Source: Reinekea marinisedimentorum (GTDB taxonomy: Bacteria > Pseudomonadota > Gammaproteobacteria > Pseudomonadales > Natronospirillaceae). From it: a DNA stretch of 64,000 bases. Positions 16,025-24,602 of this stretch are shown here, piece after piece. How positions within the stretch are numbered: position 1 is the stretch's first letter; every line of letters begins with the position of its first letter. The stretch is from contig NZ_SLZR01000003.1 in the NCBI RefSeq assembly GCF_004341165.1, forward strand, positions 62,001-126,000, in the 5' to 3' direction. The notes below the pieces were generated by a model that did not search any database, had not been told where the DNA came from, and saw only the letters and a program-made list of their open reading frames with translations. Both the position numbers and the translations under genes were made by a program.

Positions 16025-17422
16025 ATGAAAAAGAGAGTTCTGCTTGTTGAAGACAGCCCGTCTTTATCTGCCGTTTATCAGGGTTACCTTGCCAATTCCG
16101 AAGAGTATGGAGTCGCAGCCGTTGAAACCGGCCGTGACGCGATGGTCAAGCTCACCCAGGCACCACCGCAGCTGCTGATTCTGGATTTAAAACTGCCGGA
16201 TATGAACGGCATGGATATTCTGAAGCATATCAAGGCTCAAGACCTGCCAACTGAAGTCATCGTGATTACCGCGCACGGCTCGGTAGATGTGGCTGTCGAT
16301 GCGATGCATAACGGTGCTTTTGATTTTCTGGTGAAACCCTTTGATGCCAAGCGTCTGCTGGTGACCTGCGAAAACGCTTTGCAACACCGCGAGCTTGCGC
16401 AACAGGTGCAAACCTATCGCGACAGCTTCGACCGCACTCACTATGAAGGCTTTATTGGTGAATCGCTGCCGATGCAAAGCGTGTATCGCATCATCGACAG
16501 TGCCGCCAGCAGCAATGCCACGGTGTTTGTGACCGGCGAAAGCGGCACCGGTAAAGAGGTTTGCGCCTCGGCCATTCACCAGCGCAGCCCGCGGGCCAAA
16601 AAGCCGTTCATTGCTCTCAATTGCGGTGCCATCCCCAAAGATCTGATGGAAAGTGAAATCTTCGGTCACGTTAAAGGAGCCTTTACCGGCGCCAGCACCA
16701 CCCGTGAGGGTGCCGCCAGTCAGGCCGATGGCGGTACGCTGTTCCTGGATGAAATCTGTGAAATGGATTTGGAGCTGCAAACCAAACTGTTGCGTTTTAT
16801 TCAGACCGGCACAGTGCAGGCCGTAGGCGGCAGCGAAACCAAACAGGTGGATGTGCGTTTTGTCTGCGCGACCAACCGCGACCCCTGGTTGGAGGTTCAG
16901 GAAGGGCGTTTCCGCGAAGATTTATATTACCGGTTGCATGTTATCCCTGTACATCTGCCGCCCCTGCGCGAACGGGAAACCGACGTTAAGCTGCTGATGG
17001 ATTCGTTCCTGCGTCAGTACGCTCAGGAAGAGGGTAAGGAACTGACGAACTTCAGCAGTGAAGCATTGAGCATGCTGATGAGCTACGACTGGCCGGGTAA
17101 TGTGCGTCAGCTGCAGAATATAATTCGCAATATCGTGGTGCTGAATCAGGGCAGTGAGGTCACCGCTGAAATGATTCCTCGCCCGGTGTGTGATTTGGCC
17201 TCAAGGGGCACACCTGCCGCGCCAGCGGCTGCGAACCTGCAACAAGCGCCGTCAGTTTCCGGCTCCGGCGGTGTACGGCCGTTGTGGGAAGTAGAGCGTG
17301 AAGCCATTGAACATGCCATTGCCGCCTGCGAAGGCAATATTCCTAAGGCTGCAGCCTTGCTCGATGTCAGCGCCTCGACCATCTACCGCAAGCGGGAAAA
17401 ATGGGAGAAAAACGGCGTCTGA
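16025..17422 (+). CDS. NtrC-family sigma-54-dependent response regulator
   Basis: 465 residues: receiver (about 4-120, LLVEDSPSLSAVY, phospho-Asp in LILDLKLPDMNGM), AAA+ domain (about 140-370) with Walker [10 protein letters not shown], the sigma-54-contact loop GAFTGA, Walker [10 protein letters not shown] and the arginine fingers in FREDLYYRL, and a Fis-type helix-turn-helix (about 425-465, AAALLDVSASTIYRK). All parts for sigma-54 activation are intact. It closes the operon with the hybrid kinase and lies between the two sigma-54 promoters at 6506 and 17632, whose common palindrome (core GCATTTTGC) is its most likely binding site. That pairing is inference. Confidence 0.92.
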   Translation: MKKRVLLVEDSPSLSAVYQGYLANSEEYGVAAVETGRDAMVKLTQAPPQLLILDLKLPDMNGMDILKHIKAQDLPTEVIVITAHGSVDVAVDAMHNGAFDFLVKPFDAKRLLVTCENALQHRELAQQVQTYRDSFDRTHYEGFIGESLPMQSVYRIIDSAASSNATVFVTGESGTGKEVCASAIHQRSPRAKKPFIALNCGAIPKDLMESEIFGHVKGAFTGASTTREGAASQADGGTLFLDEICEMDLELQTKLLRFIQTGTVQAVGGSETKQVDVRFVCATNRDPWLEVQEGRFREDLYYRLHVIPVHLPPLRERETDVKLLMDSFLRQYAQEEGKELTNFSSEALSMLMSYDWPGNVRQLQNIIRNIVVLNQGSEVTAEMIPRPVCDLASRGTPAAPAAANLQQAPSVSGSGGVRPLWEVEREAIEHAIAACEGNIPKAAALLDVSASTIYRKREKWEKNGV

Positions 17423-17423
17423 G

Positions 17424-17484
17424 CCCGTCAGACTCACTGACGGGTCCATCTTAATCAGCCTGCCATTTCCATTTCAGCAGGCTG
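17424..17484 (+). terminator. Two tandem hairpins after the EPS activator gene
   Basis: CCCGTCAG (17424-17431) pairs with CTGACGGG (17437-17444), and CAGCCTGC (17456-17463) pairs with GCAGGCTG (17477-17484). Both stems are perfect over 8 bp, but neither is followed by a T-run, so intrinsic termination is uncertain; they may protect the 3' end of the mRNA. Confidence 0.5.
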
Positions 17485-17523
17485 CCAATTCCCCTTGAAT
17501 GGTTTTTCCGGCACTGTGCTTTT

Positions 17524-17557
17524 TGCGATGCAGTTCGCATATTCGCATTTTGCGAAT
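17524..17557. promoter_or_regulatory. Twin palindromes upstream of the second EPS sigma-54 promoter
   Basis: TGCGA-N6-TCGCA (17524-17539) is followed by ATTCGCA-TTT-TGCGAAT (17541-17557). The second has perfect 7-bp arms and the core GCATTTTGC (17545-17553) also found at 6431-6439. It ends 77 bases before the -24 GG, a good place for an enhancer-binding protein. The probable binder is the activator encoded just upstream at 16025. Confidence 0.6.
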
Positions 17558-17598
17558 CAAATTGCAGAGTATACCTAAGCCTTATTCTTCAAATACTC

Positions 17599-17619
17599 CC
17601 TAAGTTATTGAAATTTAAT
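17599..17619 (+). promoter_or_regulatory. Second copy of the shared AT-rich element
   Basis: CCTAAGTTATTGAA followed by ATTTAAT, starting 35 bases before the -24 GG. It differs from the copy at 6473-6492 by one inserted A within the first 20 bases, so sequence and spacing are both conserved between the two promoters. Confidence 0.5.
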
Positions 17620-17631
17620 TAAATCTTAAAT

Positions 17632-17648
17632 TTGGCACCGGCTTCGCA
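17632..17648 (+). promoter_or_regulatory. Sigma-54 promoter of the matrix-protein operon
   Basis: TTGGCACCGGCTTCGCA has GG at 17634-17635 and GC at 17646-17647 with 10 bases between; TTGGCAC is a perfect -24 block, the -12 block is TTCGC. The start codon in use must therefore be downstream (17683). Confidence 0.82.
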
Positions 17649-17682
17649 CCTGATCTGTAAATTGAATAAAAGGCGTAAGACG

Positions 17683-19797
17683 ATGCACAAATTGATAGTT
17701 GGCTCGGCTGTTGTGGTGGCCGGTTCATTCAGCAGTGTCTATGGCGATCCATTTCAGGAATGTCCGGGAGAGGCGTTTCTGTTTCAGAAAAACCCGGTAC
17801 AGATTTACAGCGTAGAGCTGCTTACCGGCCGGTTCGATCTGCTTCAGGATGATGCAGGTATGCCGGGCAACATCAACGGTGTTGGCTTCAGCTTTGATGA
17901 TGGCTATCTCTATGGCTTCAACACCTCGCAGTATGAGGTGGTTCAGCTGGATAAAAATTTTAAAGCGAAGACGCTACCCGTCGATGGCCTGCCTTCAAAC
18001 GTGACTTTTTACGTAGGCGATGTATCCGATAGGTATTACTGGCTGTACCGCAAAGGGACCGGCTTGTACCGCATCCATCTCGATGAGTCTGCCGATAAAT
18101 ACCTGCAGGCAGAGCAAGTTGGTGATGAAAACGCGAGTTTAACGCTGACGGACTTCGCCTTTCACCCTTCAACGGGTGAGCTCTACGCCATCGACAACAA
18201 GAGTGGCTACCTGTATCGGTTAAACATCAATAATGGCGAGTTAGACGACGATAGCCAGTTTGAATTTGTGGGTGATGCCGGTATTACCGGTACCTTTGGT
18301 GCTGCCTATTTTGATGTTGAAGGTTACTTTTACGTATCGCGGAATTCCGATGGTCATGTTTACCGTGTAGATCTGACCAACCCAAAGCAGGCCGAAACTC
18401 AGGCACGGTTTTTTGCCTATGGCCCCAGTTCCTCTCAAAATGATGGCGCCCGCTGCGCCTTTGCCAGTGTTCGATCAACCCGTGTGGACTGGGGCGATGC
18501 GCCCGACAGCTACGGCACCACTCTGACAGAAAATGGGCCCCGTCATGGCTTTGATGACAGCCTCTATTTTGGCACCGAACTGACTGATGGCGAATATTAT
18601 GCGGCCGCTTACCCTGCAAGCGACGATAACGACCTGTTTGATGACGAAGATGGCATCCGCTGGCAGAGCGAATGGCAGGCCGGTTTACACCAAGAGCTTC
18701 TGCTCAGCGTTGTCGGCAGTGGCTACGCCAATGTCTGGATCGACTGGAATGGCAATGGCCGCTTCGATGAACAGACGGAGCATGCGATTCGCAACCAACG
18801 CCTGGCCAGCGGTGAACACCGTATTCCAGTCTTGATACCTAATGACGCCGTAATCGGTGATACCTGGTTGCGCGCACGGATCAGCAGCGACGAAGGTTTA
18901 CAGCCGACCGGTGGCGCGGTTGACGGTGAAGTGGAAGATCACCTGATAAGCATTCAGCCAACCGCCTTAACCAAGCGCTACTTTCCGAGTGCCGCGGGCT
19001 GGGCCACCCTGGCGTTTGAAGACCGTTGGCCGCAGGCGGGCGACTATGACTTCAACGACGTGGTTTTAAATTATCGGATAGTTGAAACCTGGCAGGGTAG
19101 CAATGCTTTGCGTACCGATATCACCATTCAGATTAAGGCACTGGGGGCGAGCTACCGATCCGGTTTTGCGGTGCATTTGCCGGGCTTTGACAGCAGCCAG
19201 ATTAACGTGCAGGAGCTATTCATCAGCACACCCGCCGGAGCTTATTTCTCGCCGCAATCGCTGGATGCAGAGCACAGTATTCTAGAGGTCTCGGATGATC
19301 TGTTGGCGGCAACGGGAGTGGGCTGCGCGTTTTATCAGACCTCCGGGTCTTGTTCAGATGACAACATCCATGAGCTGACGCTCTCGGTACCCATGGTTTC
19401 CGGCACCCCGGTGACGCAACTTCCGGCTTTTCCCTATAACCCCTTTATCTTTGGCAGTGATGAGCACTGGCGCGGAGAACTGGTCGCACCGGTAGAAAAA
19501 CAACGTGTTGAGGTTCATCTGGTCGATTTTGCGGCAACCACGCGGGCTGAAGCGTCGCTGTGGCTGCAGGGTGATGATGACAGCTACCCGGAGCTGAGCC
19601 GTTACTACCGAACTGACGGCAACCTACCCTGGGCGTTGATCTTTGGTGAAGACTGGCAATATCCAAAAGAAGGCGTCTCAATCCTGCAGGCGTATCCGGC
19701 ATTTCAGCGCTGGGCCGAAAGCAACGGCAGTGAGCAGGTTGATTGGTATCTGAAACAGAACGCGGTAACTGAAATGTTGTATGGAGAAAACCAATGA
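17683..19797 (+). CDS. Secreted LruC-domain protein with GEVED module
   Basis: About 704 residues. A signal peptide (HKLIVGSAVVVAGS) ends near residue 20. Residues about 25-265 look like a DUF6923-type propeller of repeated strand units (SFDDGYLYGFN, HPSTGELYAIDNKSG). About 268-425 holds a GEVED-type domain: WGDAPDSYGTT, DEDGIRW, VWIDWNGNGRFDE. The C-terminal about 275 residues match LruC/DUF4842-type domains, with FEDRWPQAGDYDFNDVV. It is probably an extracellular matrix or surface protein made together with the polysaccharide, driven by its own sigma-54 promoter. The ATG at 17683 is chosen because the frame to the left contains the promoter. The stop overlaps the next ATG. Confidence 0.78.
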   Translation: MHKLIVGSAVVVAGSFSSVYGDPFQECPGEAFLFQKNPVQIYSVELLTGRFDLLQDDAGMPGNINGVGFSFDDGYLYGFNTSQYEVVQLDKNFKAKTLPVDGLPSNVTFYVGDVSDRYYWLYRKGTGLYRIHLDESADKYLQAEQVGDENASLTLTDFAFHPSTGELYAIDNKSGYLYRLNINNGELDDDSQFEFVGDAGITGTFGAAYFDVEGYFYVSRNSDGHVYRVDLTNPKQAETQARFFAYGPSSSQNDGARCAFASVRSTRVDWGDAPDSYGTTLTENGPRHGFDDSLYFGTELTDGEYYAAAYPASDDNDLFDDEDGIRWQSEWQAGLHQELLLSVVGSGYANVWIDWNGNGRFDEQTEHAIRNQRLASGEHRIPVLIPNDAVIGDTWLRARISSDEGLQPTGGAVDGEVEDHLISIQPTALTKRYFPSAAGWATLAFEDRWPQAGDYDFNDVVLNYRIVETWQGSNALRTDITIQIKALGASYRSGFAVHLPGFDSSQINVQELFISTPAGAYFSPQSLDAEHSILEVSDDLLAATGVGCAFYQTSGSCSDDNIHELTLSVPMVSGTPVTQLPAFPYNPFIFGSDEHWRGELVAPVEKQRVEVHLVDFAATTRAEASLWLQGDDDSYPELSRYYRTDGNLPWALIFGEDWQYPKEGVSILQAYPAFQRWAESNGSEQVDWYLKQNAVTEMLYGENQ

Positions 19798-20243
19798 GAA
19801 TGCTTTGTCTGATGTTTACCCTGAGCCTGGTGGCTTGTATGCCGGAAGCGGATCCGTCGCAAGAATCTGCCAGCACAGCTACGTCTTCGCCACAGCCGGG
19901 CGCAACTGAAGCGCCGGCGGCAGAAGCAACGGTGGCGATCACCGATTTAAAGGTGACCGATGAGTTTAATTTTCATACACAAAACAGCTTCAGTTTAAGC
20001 GTTTCAAAAGCGGCGGAATCGCAAGCCGTTTACCTGAAGGTTTACTTCAGCGAGCAGCAGGCATCCAACCTGTTGATCGAGCAGGTATTGACCGAGGCAG
20101 ATGTGGTTCTGGAAGGCCTGTACCCGGCCAGAACCGAAGTGCTGATCGCAGCGTGGTTTGATCAGTATCAGCAGCCGCTGGGCAACATGAGCTGGCAACT
20201 GGATCGTGAAAGCGGCTCACAGCTGGAACTGACGCTGGAGTAA
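19794..20243 (+). CDS. Small lipoprotein, partner of the LruC protein
   Basis: 149 residues. A lipoprotein signal with lipobox SLVAC (Cys about 15) is followed by a Ser/Thr/Ala/Pro-rich linker (about 16-45) and a beta-rich domain of about 100 residues with no family I recognise. The ATGA overlap with the preceding gene makes co-translation likely; LruC-domain genes in other marine bacteria often have a small lipoprotein neighbour of this type. Probably outer-membrane anchored and perhaps involved in holding the LruC protein at the surface (inference). Confidence 0.72.
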   Translation: MRMLCLMFTLSLVACMPEADPSQESASTATSSPQPGATEAPAAEATVAITDLKVTDEFNFHTQNSFSLSVSKAAESQAVYLKVYFSEQQASNLLIEQVLTEADVVLEGLYPARTEVLIAAWFDQYQQPLGNMSWQLDRESGSQLELTLE

Positions 20244-20248
20244 CAATA

Positions 20249-21022
20249 ATGGAATCGACCTTCACTCAGGCCAGAGAGGCGGATGCCATTAAATTGTTTG
20301 CAGGCAATCAGAGTATGCGCGGTGATGGCAGCGTATTGCTGAGCCTGCTGTCGCGTCTGGCGAATTGCAAAGAACCTGAGTTCGAAGAAATCGCAGACAA
20401 TTTGTTCAAGCTGAATGCGCCGGTAAGCCGTTTTTTTCAACTCGATAAAAAGCAGCTCAGCGCACTGGAGAAAATGATCGGTCTAACTTTTGTTGGCCGG
20501 CTGTTTCACGAAACGCCATGTGAACAGGATCCGTATGCCTTTGAGCAGCTGGAATGGCTGTTCCGGGAAAGTGAGACGCTTTCGGTGCTGGCCACCGCCA
20601 TGTGCCTGAGTATGGAGCGGGCCGACGGCAGCGGCAAGTACTGCCTGAACCTCGATACCATTCCGCTGCTTTCCACCGTTTACCGGGTGCTGTTGGAGTG
20701 CTCCCAGGTTACGTTGAACGGTAAGGAAATGACCGCTGCGGTCGGCCGGCTGACCCGCAGGCTCAACGATTATCTGGATTCCGATCGGGTTCAGAAACTG
20801 ATGAAGGTGATTTTAAGCGACATGCCCAAGTCTTCGGTGGAGTGGATTAACCCCATGCAGCTGGTGCCGCGAATGGTCGTTCTTGAAGACGTTATCAGCC
20901 CGGAAGGGATACTGCTGATCGCAAAAAATACCCGCATGACCGAAAACATGATCAGTACCTTGCTGAACTACGACTGTATGCGCGGCATTACCCACAATAT
21001 TTCTGTTAGACCACCTATGTAA
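20249..21022 (+). CDS. Conserved-looking protein of unknown function in the EPS locus
   Basis: 257 residues, no signal peptide and no membrane helix, so cytoplasmic. Mostly helical (LLSLLSRLANCKEPEFEEIA, LEWLFRESETLSVLATAM). The end (VLEDVISPEGILLIAKN, then TLLNYDC) resembles the tail module seen after receiver domains in some HDOD/HD-type regulators (a D-G-x-L-L-x-A-K/R-G-like turn), but I cannot place the body of the protein in a family. It sits 5 bases after the lipoprotein and 17 before a glycosyltransferase, so it belongs to the sigma-54-driven operon. It could be a regulatory or scaffold subunit; this is a guess from context. Confidence 0.6.
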   Translation: MESTFTQAREADAIKLFAGNQSMRGDGSVLLSLLSRLANCKEPEFEEIADNLFKLNAPVSRFFQLDKKQLSALEKMIGLTFVGRLFHETPCEQDPYAFEQLEWLFRESETLSVLATAMCLSMERADGSGKYCLNLDTIPLLSTVYRVLLECSQVTLNGKEMTAAVGRLTRRLNDYLDSDRVQKLMKVILSDMPKSSVEWINPMQLVPRMVVLEDVISPEGILLIAKNTRMTENMISTLLNYDCMRGITHNISVRPPM

Positions 21023-21039
21023 CTTAACTGGAGAAACAA

Positions 21040-22053
21040 ATGACCAAGGAAAAAGATTTACGCATCGCACATTTTCTGGATGCCTCGGCTGTGGGTGGTA
21101 TCGAGCAGCATGTCGCGACGTTAGCCGGTGCCCTGAACAAGGTTTATGGCATTCAACCGTACATTCTTTTGTGGAAGGACTACGGCAATGAAGAGCTGTT
21201 GCAACGGCTGGAAAGCGCCGGTTGCCCGGTGCATATTGTTCAGGGTTCTTATGATCGCCTGCGCCGATTTTTGCGTGATTACGAGATTGAAAGCCTGCAC
21301 AGTCATGGCTATAAAGCTAACCTGATCAGCCGCTGGTTGGGCATTCGCTTTGGCGTTCGCAGCATTGCCACACATCATAACGGCGATGTTGGCACCGGCC
21401 GGGTAAGGCTATATACCATGCTCGACCAGTTAACCGCGCAGTTTTCTGAAAACTGGGCTGTCAGTGAAGGCATTCTCAACCGCCTGCCGAAGCAGGCACG
21501 ACTGATGCCGAATTTCGTCGAAGCATTAAACATCAGAAAAGATCAGGGCAGTGAGGTTGTCTTTGTCGGCCGGCTGGAACAGGTTAAGCGCCCCGACCGC
21601 CTGCTGAACATTGCCCGCCAGTGCCCGGATGTACAGTTTAAAGTCTTCGGTACCGGAACATTACAGCCGCAGCTTATGGCGCAGCGCCCGGCCAACGTGC
21701 AGCTGATGGGCTTTGAGAACAACCCCGAAACCATCTGGCGCAATGCCGGCCTGTGTGTGATCTGTTCAGATACCGAAGGCCTGCCTCTCACTGCGCTGGA
21801 AGCCATGGCCGCTGGCGTGCCGGTTATTGCGACCGCCGTGGGTCAATTGCCGGCGCTGATCGAACACGGCCAGAATGGCTGGCTGGCAGAAACCGATGCA
21901 GACTTCGCCGATATTATTCTGCGCTGGCAAAAATCCAACTGGACGGTGAAGGAAGATATAGCCGAATACGCCAAGTACACCGTGCAAAATAAATACAGTG
22001 TTGATGCCTGTTTGCCCACCTACATCGAGGCGCTGTCACGAAACACTCTCTGA
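21040..22053 (+). CDS. GT4-family glycosyltransferase, last gene of the EPS locus
   Basis: 337 residues, GT-B fold. The N-terminal half starts RIAHFLDASAVGGIEQHVA and has the LHSHGYKANL strand; the C-terminal half has VVFVGRLEQVKRPDRLL and the donor-binding EGLPLTALEAMAAGVPVIAT. It resembles the glycosyltransferase at 1075 in layout but is a distinct protein. It would add a sugar to a lipid-linked precursor or decorate the polymer. A GGAGA ribosome-binding site lies just upstream. No obvious terminator follows. Confidence 0.87.
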   Translation: MTKEKDLRIAHFLDASAVGGIEQHVATLAGALNKVYGIQPYILLWKDYGNEELLQRLESAGCPVHIVQGSYDRLRRFLRDYEIESLHSHGYKANLISRWLGIRFGVRSIATHHNGDVGTGRVRLYTMLDQLTAQFSENWAVSEGILNRLPKQARLMPNFVEALNIRKDQGSEVVFVGRLEQVKRPDRLLNIARQCPDVQFKVFGTGTLQPQLMAQRPANVQLMGFENNPETIWRNAGLCVICSDTEGLPLTALEAMAAGVPVIATAVGQLPALIEHGQNGWLAETDADFADIILRWQKSNWTVKEDIAEYAKYTVQNKYSVDACLPTYIEALSRNTL

Positions 22054-22145
22054 ATTGTATAGCCCGGGATTAGGGTTTATTCTTAAGCGCAGTTTCACCT
22101 AACGGCGCTTTCGCCCCTTTCTGTCTAATTATCACGGAGCTATAT

Positions 22146-22898
22146 ATGACAGCCTTTCAACAAGCTGCAAAAGAACTACTGAGTCGTCGCCAGGCGGGCA
22201 CCAAAGCCCCGCGTCTGGAAGAATCCATTCGCCCTGAAAGCATTGAAGATGCGTTGGCTATTCAGGACGAGATGGCAAAAATTGAAACAGTAGGTGGTTG
22301 GAAGTGCCTGCAGCCATTAGCAGAAGACAAGATCATTGCGGCTCCAATTTTCAATGTGCAACGTGACAGCGCTGTTGTTGAACTGTTTGAAGATAAAGAA
22401 GTTGCGCGCGTTGAGCCGGAAATCAGCTTCGTTCTGGCGAAAGACCTGCCACCTAAAGAGGGCGACTACAGCGAGCAGGAAGTGATCGATGCAATCGGTT
22501 CGGCTCACATGGCGCTGGAGTTGATGCAAAGCCGTTATGCAGACGATGCTGAGCAAAGCTATTTTGAAAGCCTTGCCGACTGCATGGTGAACCAGGGCAT
22601 GTACGTAGGCCCGGAAATCGATAAAGCCACAGCTGTCGGTGTAAGCACGGTTCAAATTAAAGTTACGCAGGGCGATGACGTTCGTGAGCTGGATGGTAAA
22701 CACCCAAATGACCGTGCCGTTGATGGTTTGATTTGGCTGGTGAACTACATGTCTAAGCGTGGCGTCACTCTGAAAAAAGACGCTGCAATTATCACCGGTT
22801 CTTTCAAAGGCATCGTGCCGATGGCATTCGATGTTGAAACGACCATCGCCTACGAAGGCTTGGGTGAATACAAGGTAACCTTTAAGCGCCCGGCTTAA
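22146..22898 (+). CDS. 2-keto-4-pentenoate hydratase-like protein (FAH superfamily)
   Basis: 250 residues. The layout matches the MhpD/TesE hydratase branch of the fumarylacetoacetate-hydrolase fold: helical N-terminus (QAAKELLSRRQAGTKA), then VEPEISFVLAKDLPP with the metal-binding Glu pair, DAIGSAHMALELMQSRY and a C-terminal KRGVTLKKDAAIITGSFKG. Members hydrate 2-hydroxy-penta-2,4-dienoate in meta-cleavage pathways or decarboxylate oxalocrotonate. No other aromatic-degradation genes are adjacent, so the substrate is open. It stands alone with GGAG before the ATG and a stem-loop after the stop. Confidence 0.75.
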   Translation: MTAFQQAAKELLSRRQAGTKAPRLEESIRPESIEDALAIQDEMAKIETVGGWKCLQPLAEDKIIAAPIFNVQRDSAVVELFEDKEVARVEPEISFVLAKDLPPKEGDYSEQEVIDAIGSAHMALELMQSRYADDAEQSYFESLADCMVNQGMYVGPEIDKATAVGVSTVQIKVTQGDDVRELDGKHPNDRAVDGLIWLVNYMSKRGVTLKKDAAIITGSFKGIVPMAFDVETTIAYEGLGEYKVTFKRPA

Positions 22899-22911
22899 TC
22901 GTTCGAGTTTT

Positions 22912-22946
22912 TTGTTCAGCCGGTCAGGAAACTGGCTGAACAATTT
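22912..22946 (+). terminator. Stem-loop after the hydratase gene
   Basis: TTGTTCAGCC (22912-22921) pairs perfectly with GGCTGAACAA (22934-22943), 12-base loop, followed only by TTT. A strong stem with a weak T-run; probable terminator. Confidence 0.55.
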
Positions 22947-23057
22947 CCCTGTAACTAAATTTCCAGATCTCGTTACAATGAATTTTCTACTCACAGCCCG
23001 TGTTTGCTTTAGTGAGTAGCCGCATTCCGATCAATTGGCTTTATTGTTGGTGAAAGC

Positions 23058-24503
23058 ATGGATACTAAAAAAATTCTTGTATTGGGGGCTTCCGGTTACA
23101 TCGGTTCTCAGCTAATCCCGCACCTGTTAACACAAGGCCATAAGGTTACTGCGGCGGCCCGCAATGTCAGCTACCTGCAGTCACGCCTGAAACCACACCC
23201 TAAACTGACGTTTACCTACCTGGATCTGGTCGATAAAGACCGAACCCTTGAAACGGTGCACGGTCATGACGTTGTTTTTTTTCTGGTTCATGGCATGGCG
23301 CACGGCCATGACTTTCTTGAATATGAATTGTCGCTGGCCATTAATTTTCGCGATGCGCTGCAGGGGAGTGGCGTTGAGCACGTTATTTATTTAAGCGCCA
23401 TTCAGCCGCAAACCGGTAATTCAGAACACCTTGAAGCGCGTAAGAAAACCGGCGAGGTGCTACGGCAGAGTTGCGTACCGGTAACCGAGTTGCGTGCCGG
23501 TGTCATCGTCGGTACGGGCTCCGCTGTTTACGAGATCATGAAGGATCTGGTGTATAACATGCCGGTGTTGCTGGCGCCGAAGTTTGTCAGTTCAAAAGCG
23601 AACCCCATAGCACTGGCCAACCTGAATCATTATCTGGTCTCACTGGTAAAAGAAACGCCAGCCAGCCATCAGTACTTTGAAGTCGGCGGACCGGAGGTGC
23701 TCAGCTATGCTGAGCAGTTCAATATTATTGGTGAGGCGATTAATCGTAAGCGTAAACTGGTGCCAACTGCGTTGCTTACGCCAAGCATGGCCGCCTTTTG
23801 GCTTGGCGTGGTAACCTCGGTGCCGTCAGCAATTGGTAAGGCACTGTTGGCTGGCATTAGCCACGATTACATTGCCAACGCTGATGAAATTCAGGCCCGT
23901 TATCCGCAAACAATGATTACCTTTGAACAGGCTGTGAAAGTATCGGTCATGCAGGAAGGGGAGTTTGTCCGCAGTAATGTCTGGGGGTTTGACCCTCAGG
24001 CGCTGAACCGTTGGCAGCCCGGGTTTGGTTACTACCCGAAGAATGCCGGCGCCAGCATTTACACGGAATTGAGCAGTACACAGCTTTGGCAAATCATTAA
24101 AAAGATAGGCAGCAAAGAGGAAGGCTATTTTTTCGCCAATTATCTATGGCGTACCCGGGAGTGGCTCGATTTCTTCTTTGGTGCCGGCGTGCCGGTACGC
24201 AGGGCACCAACAAACCCGGAGCTGGAGGTTGGTGAATTTATCGATTCCTGGAAGGTGATCCGCTGTGAAAAGGGGCGGTTTCTTTCCTTACTGTTTGGTA
24301 TGAAAGCACCCGGTATGGGCCGGCTGGAATGTACCATTACCGATCGGGGTGAATACCGTGAGTTGGATATTCGCGCCTGGTGGCACCCTAAAGGATTTAC
24401 CGGTTTGCTCTATTGGTTTGCCATGATGCCCGCGCATCTTTTTATCTTTCGGGGTATGGTGCGCGCGATTGTGAAAAAAGCCAAGGCCGCCGGCCTTGAA
24501 TGA
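23058..24503 (+). CDS. SDR-family NAD(P)-binding protein with DUF2867 domain
   Basis: 481 residues. N-terminal Rossmann domain with KKILVLGASGYIGSQLIP (GxxGxxG), atypical-SDR/NmrA style, up to about 300. The C-terminal about 150 residues (SSTQLWQIIKKIGSKEEGYF to GFTGLLYWFAMMPAHLFIF) match the DUF2867 module, which is fused to this kind of Rossmann domain in many proteobacteria. The enzymatic role of the family is not known. The ATG follows GGTGAAAG. Monocistronic by spacing. Confidence 0.8.
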   Translation: MDTKKILVLGASGYIGSQLIPHLLTQGHKVTAAARNVSYLQSRLKPHPKLTFTYLDLVDKDRTLETVHGHDVVFFLVHGMAHGHDFLEYELSLAINFRDALQGSGVEHVIYLSAIQPQTGNSEHLEARKKTGEVLRQSCVPVTELRAGVIVGTGSAVYEIMKDLVYNMPVLLAPKFVSSKANPIALANLNHYLVSLVKETPASHQYFEVGGPEVLSYAEQFNIIGEAINRKRKLVPTALLTPSMAAFWLGVVTSVPSAIGKALLAGISHDYIANADEIQARYPQTMITFEQAVKVSVMQEGEFVRSNVWGFDPQALNRWQPGFGYYPKNAGASIYTELSSTQLWQIIKKIGSKEEGYFFANYLWRTREWLDFFFGAGVPVRRAPTNPELEVGEFIDSWKVIRCEKGRFLSLLFGMKAPGMGRLECTITDRGEYRELDIRAWWHPKGFTGLLYWFAMMPAHLFIFRGMVRAIVKKAKAAGLE

Positions 24504-24602
24504 AGAGTGGTTGCATTAGCCGCTCCTTATAACTAATCCGGCTATTTTTTCAGCCGAATACGACCAGAACATTTATTAACCGTTATCGCGAGGAGTGAGC
24601 AG

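Noticed and set aside
17424-17444. GTCAGACTCACTGAC as a FleQ box in the EPS locus
   Set aside because: Half-site spacing is one base too long and it is part of a perfect hairpin directly after a stop codon; more likely an mRNA 3' structure.
22317-22994. 225-codon open frame on the minus strand
   Set aside because: Antisense of the hydratase gene; its protein has no recognisable motif.
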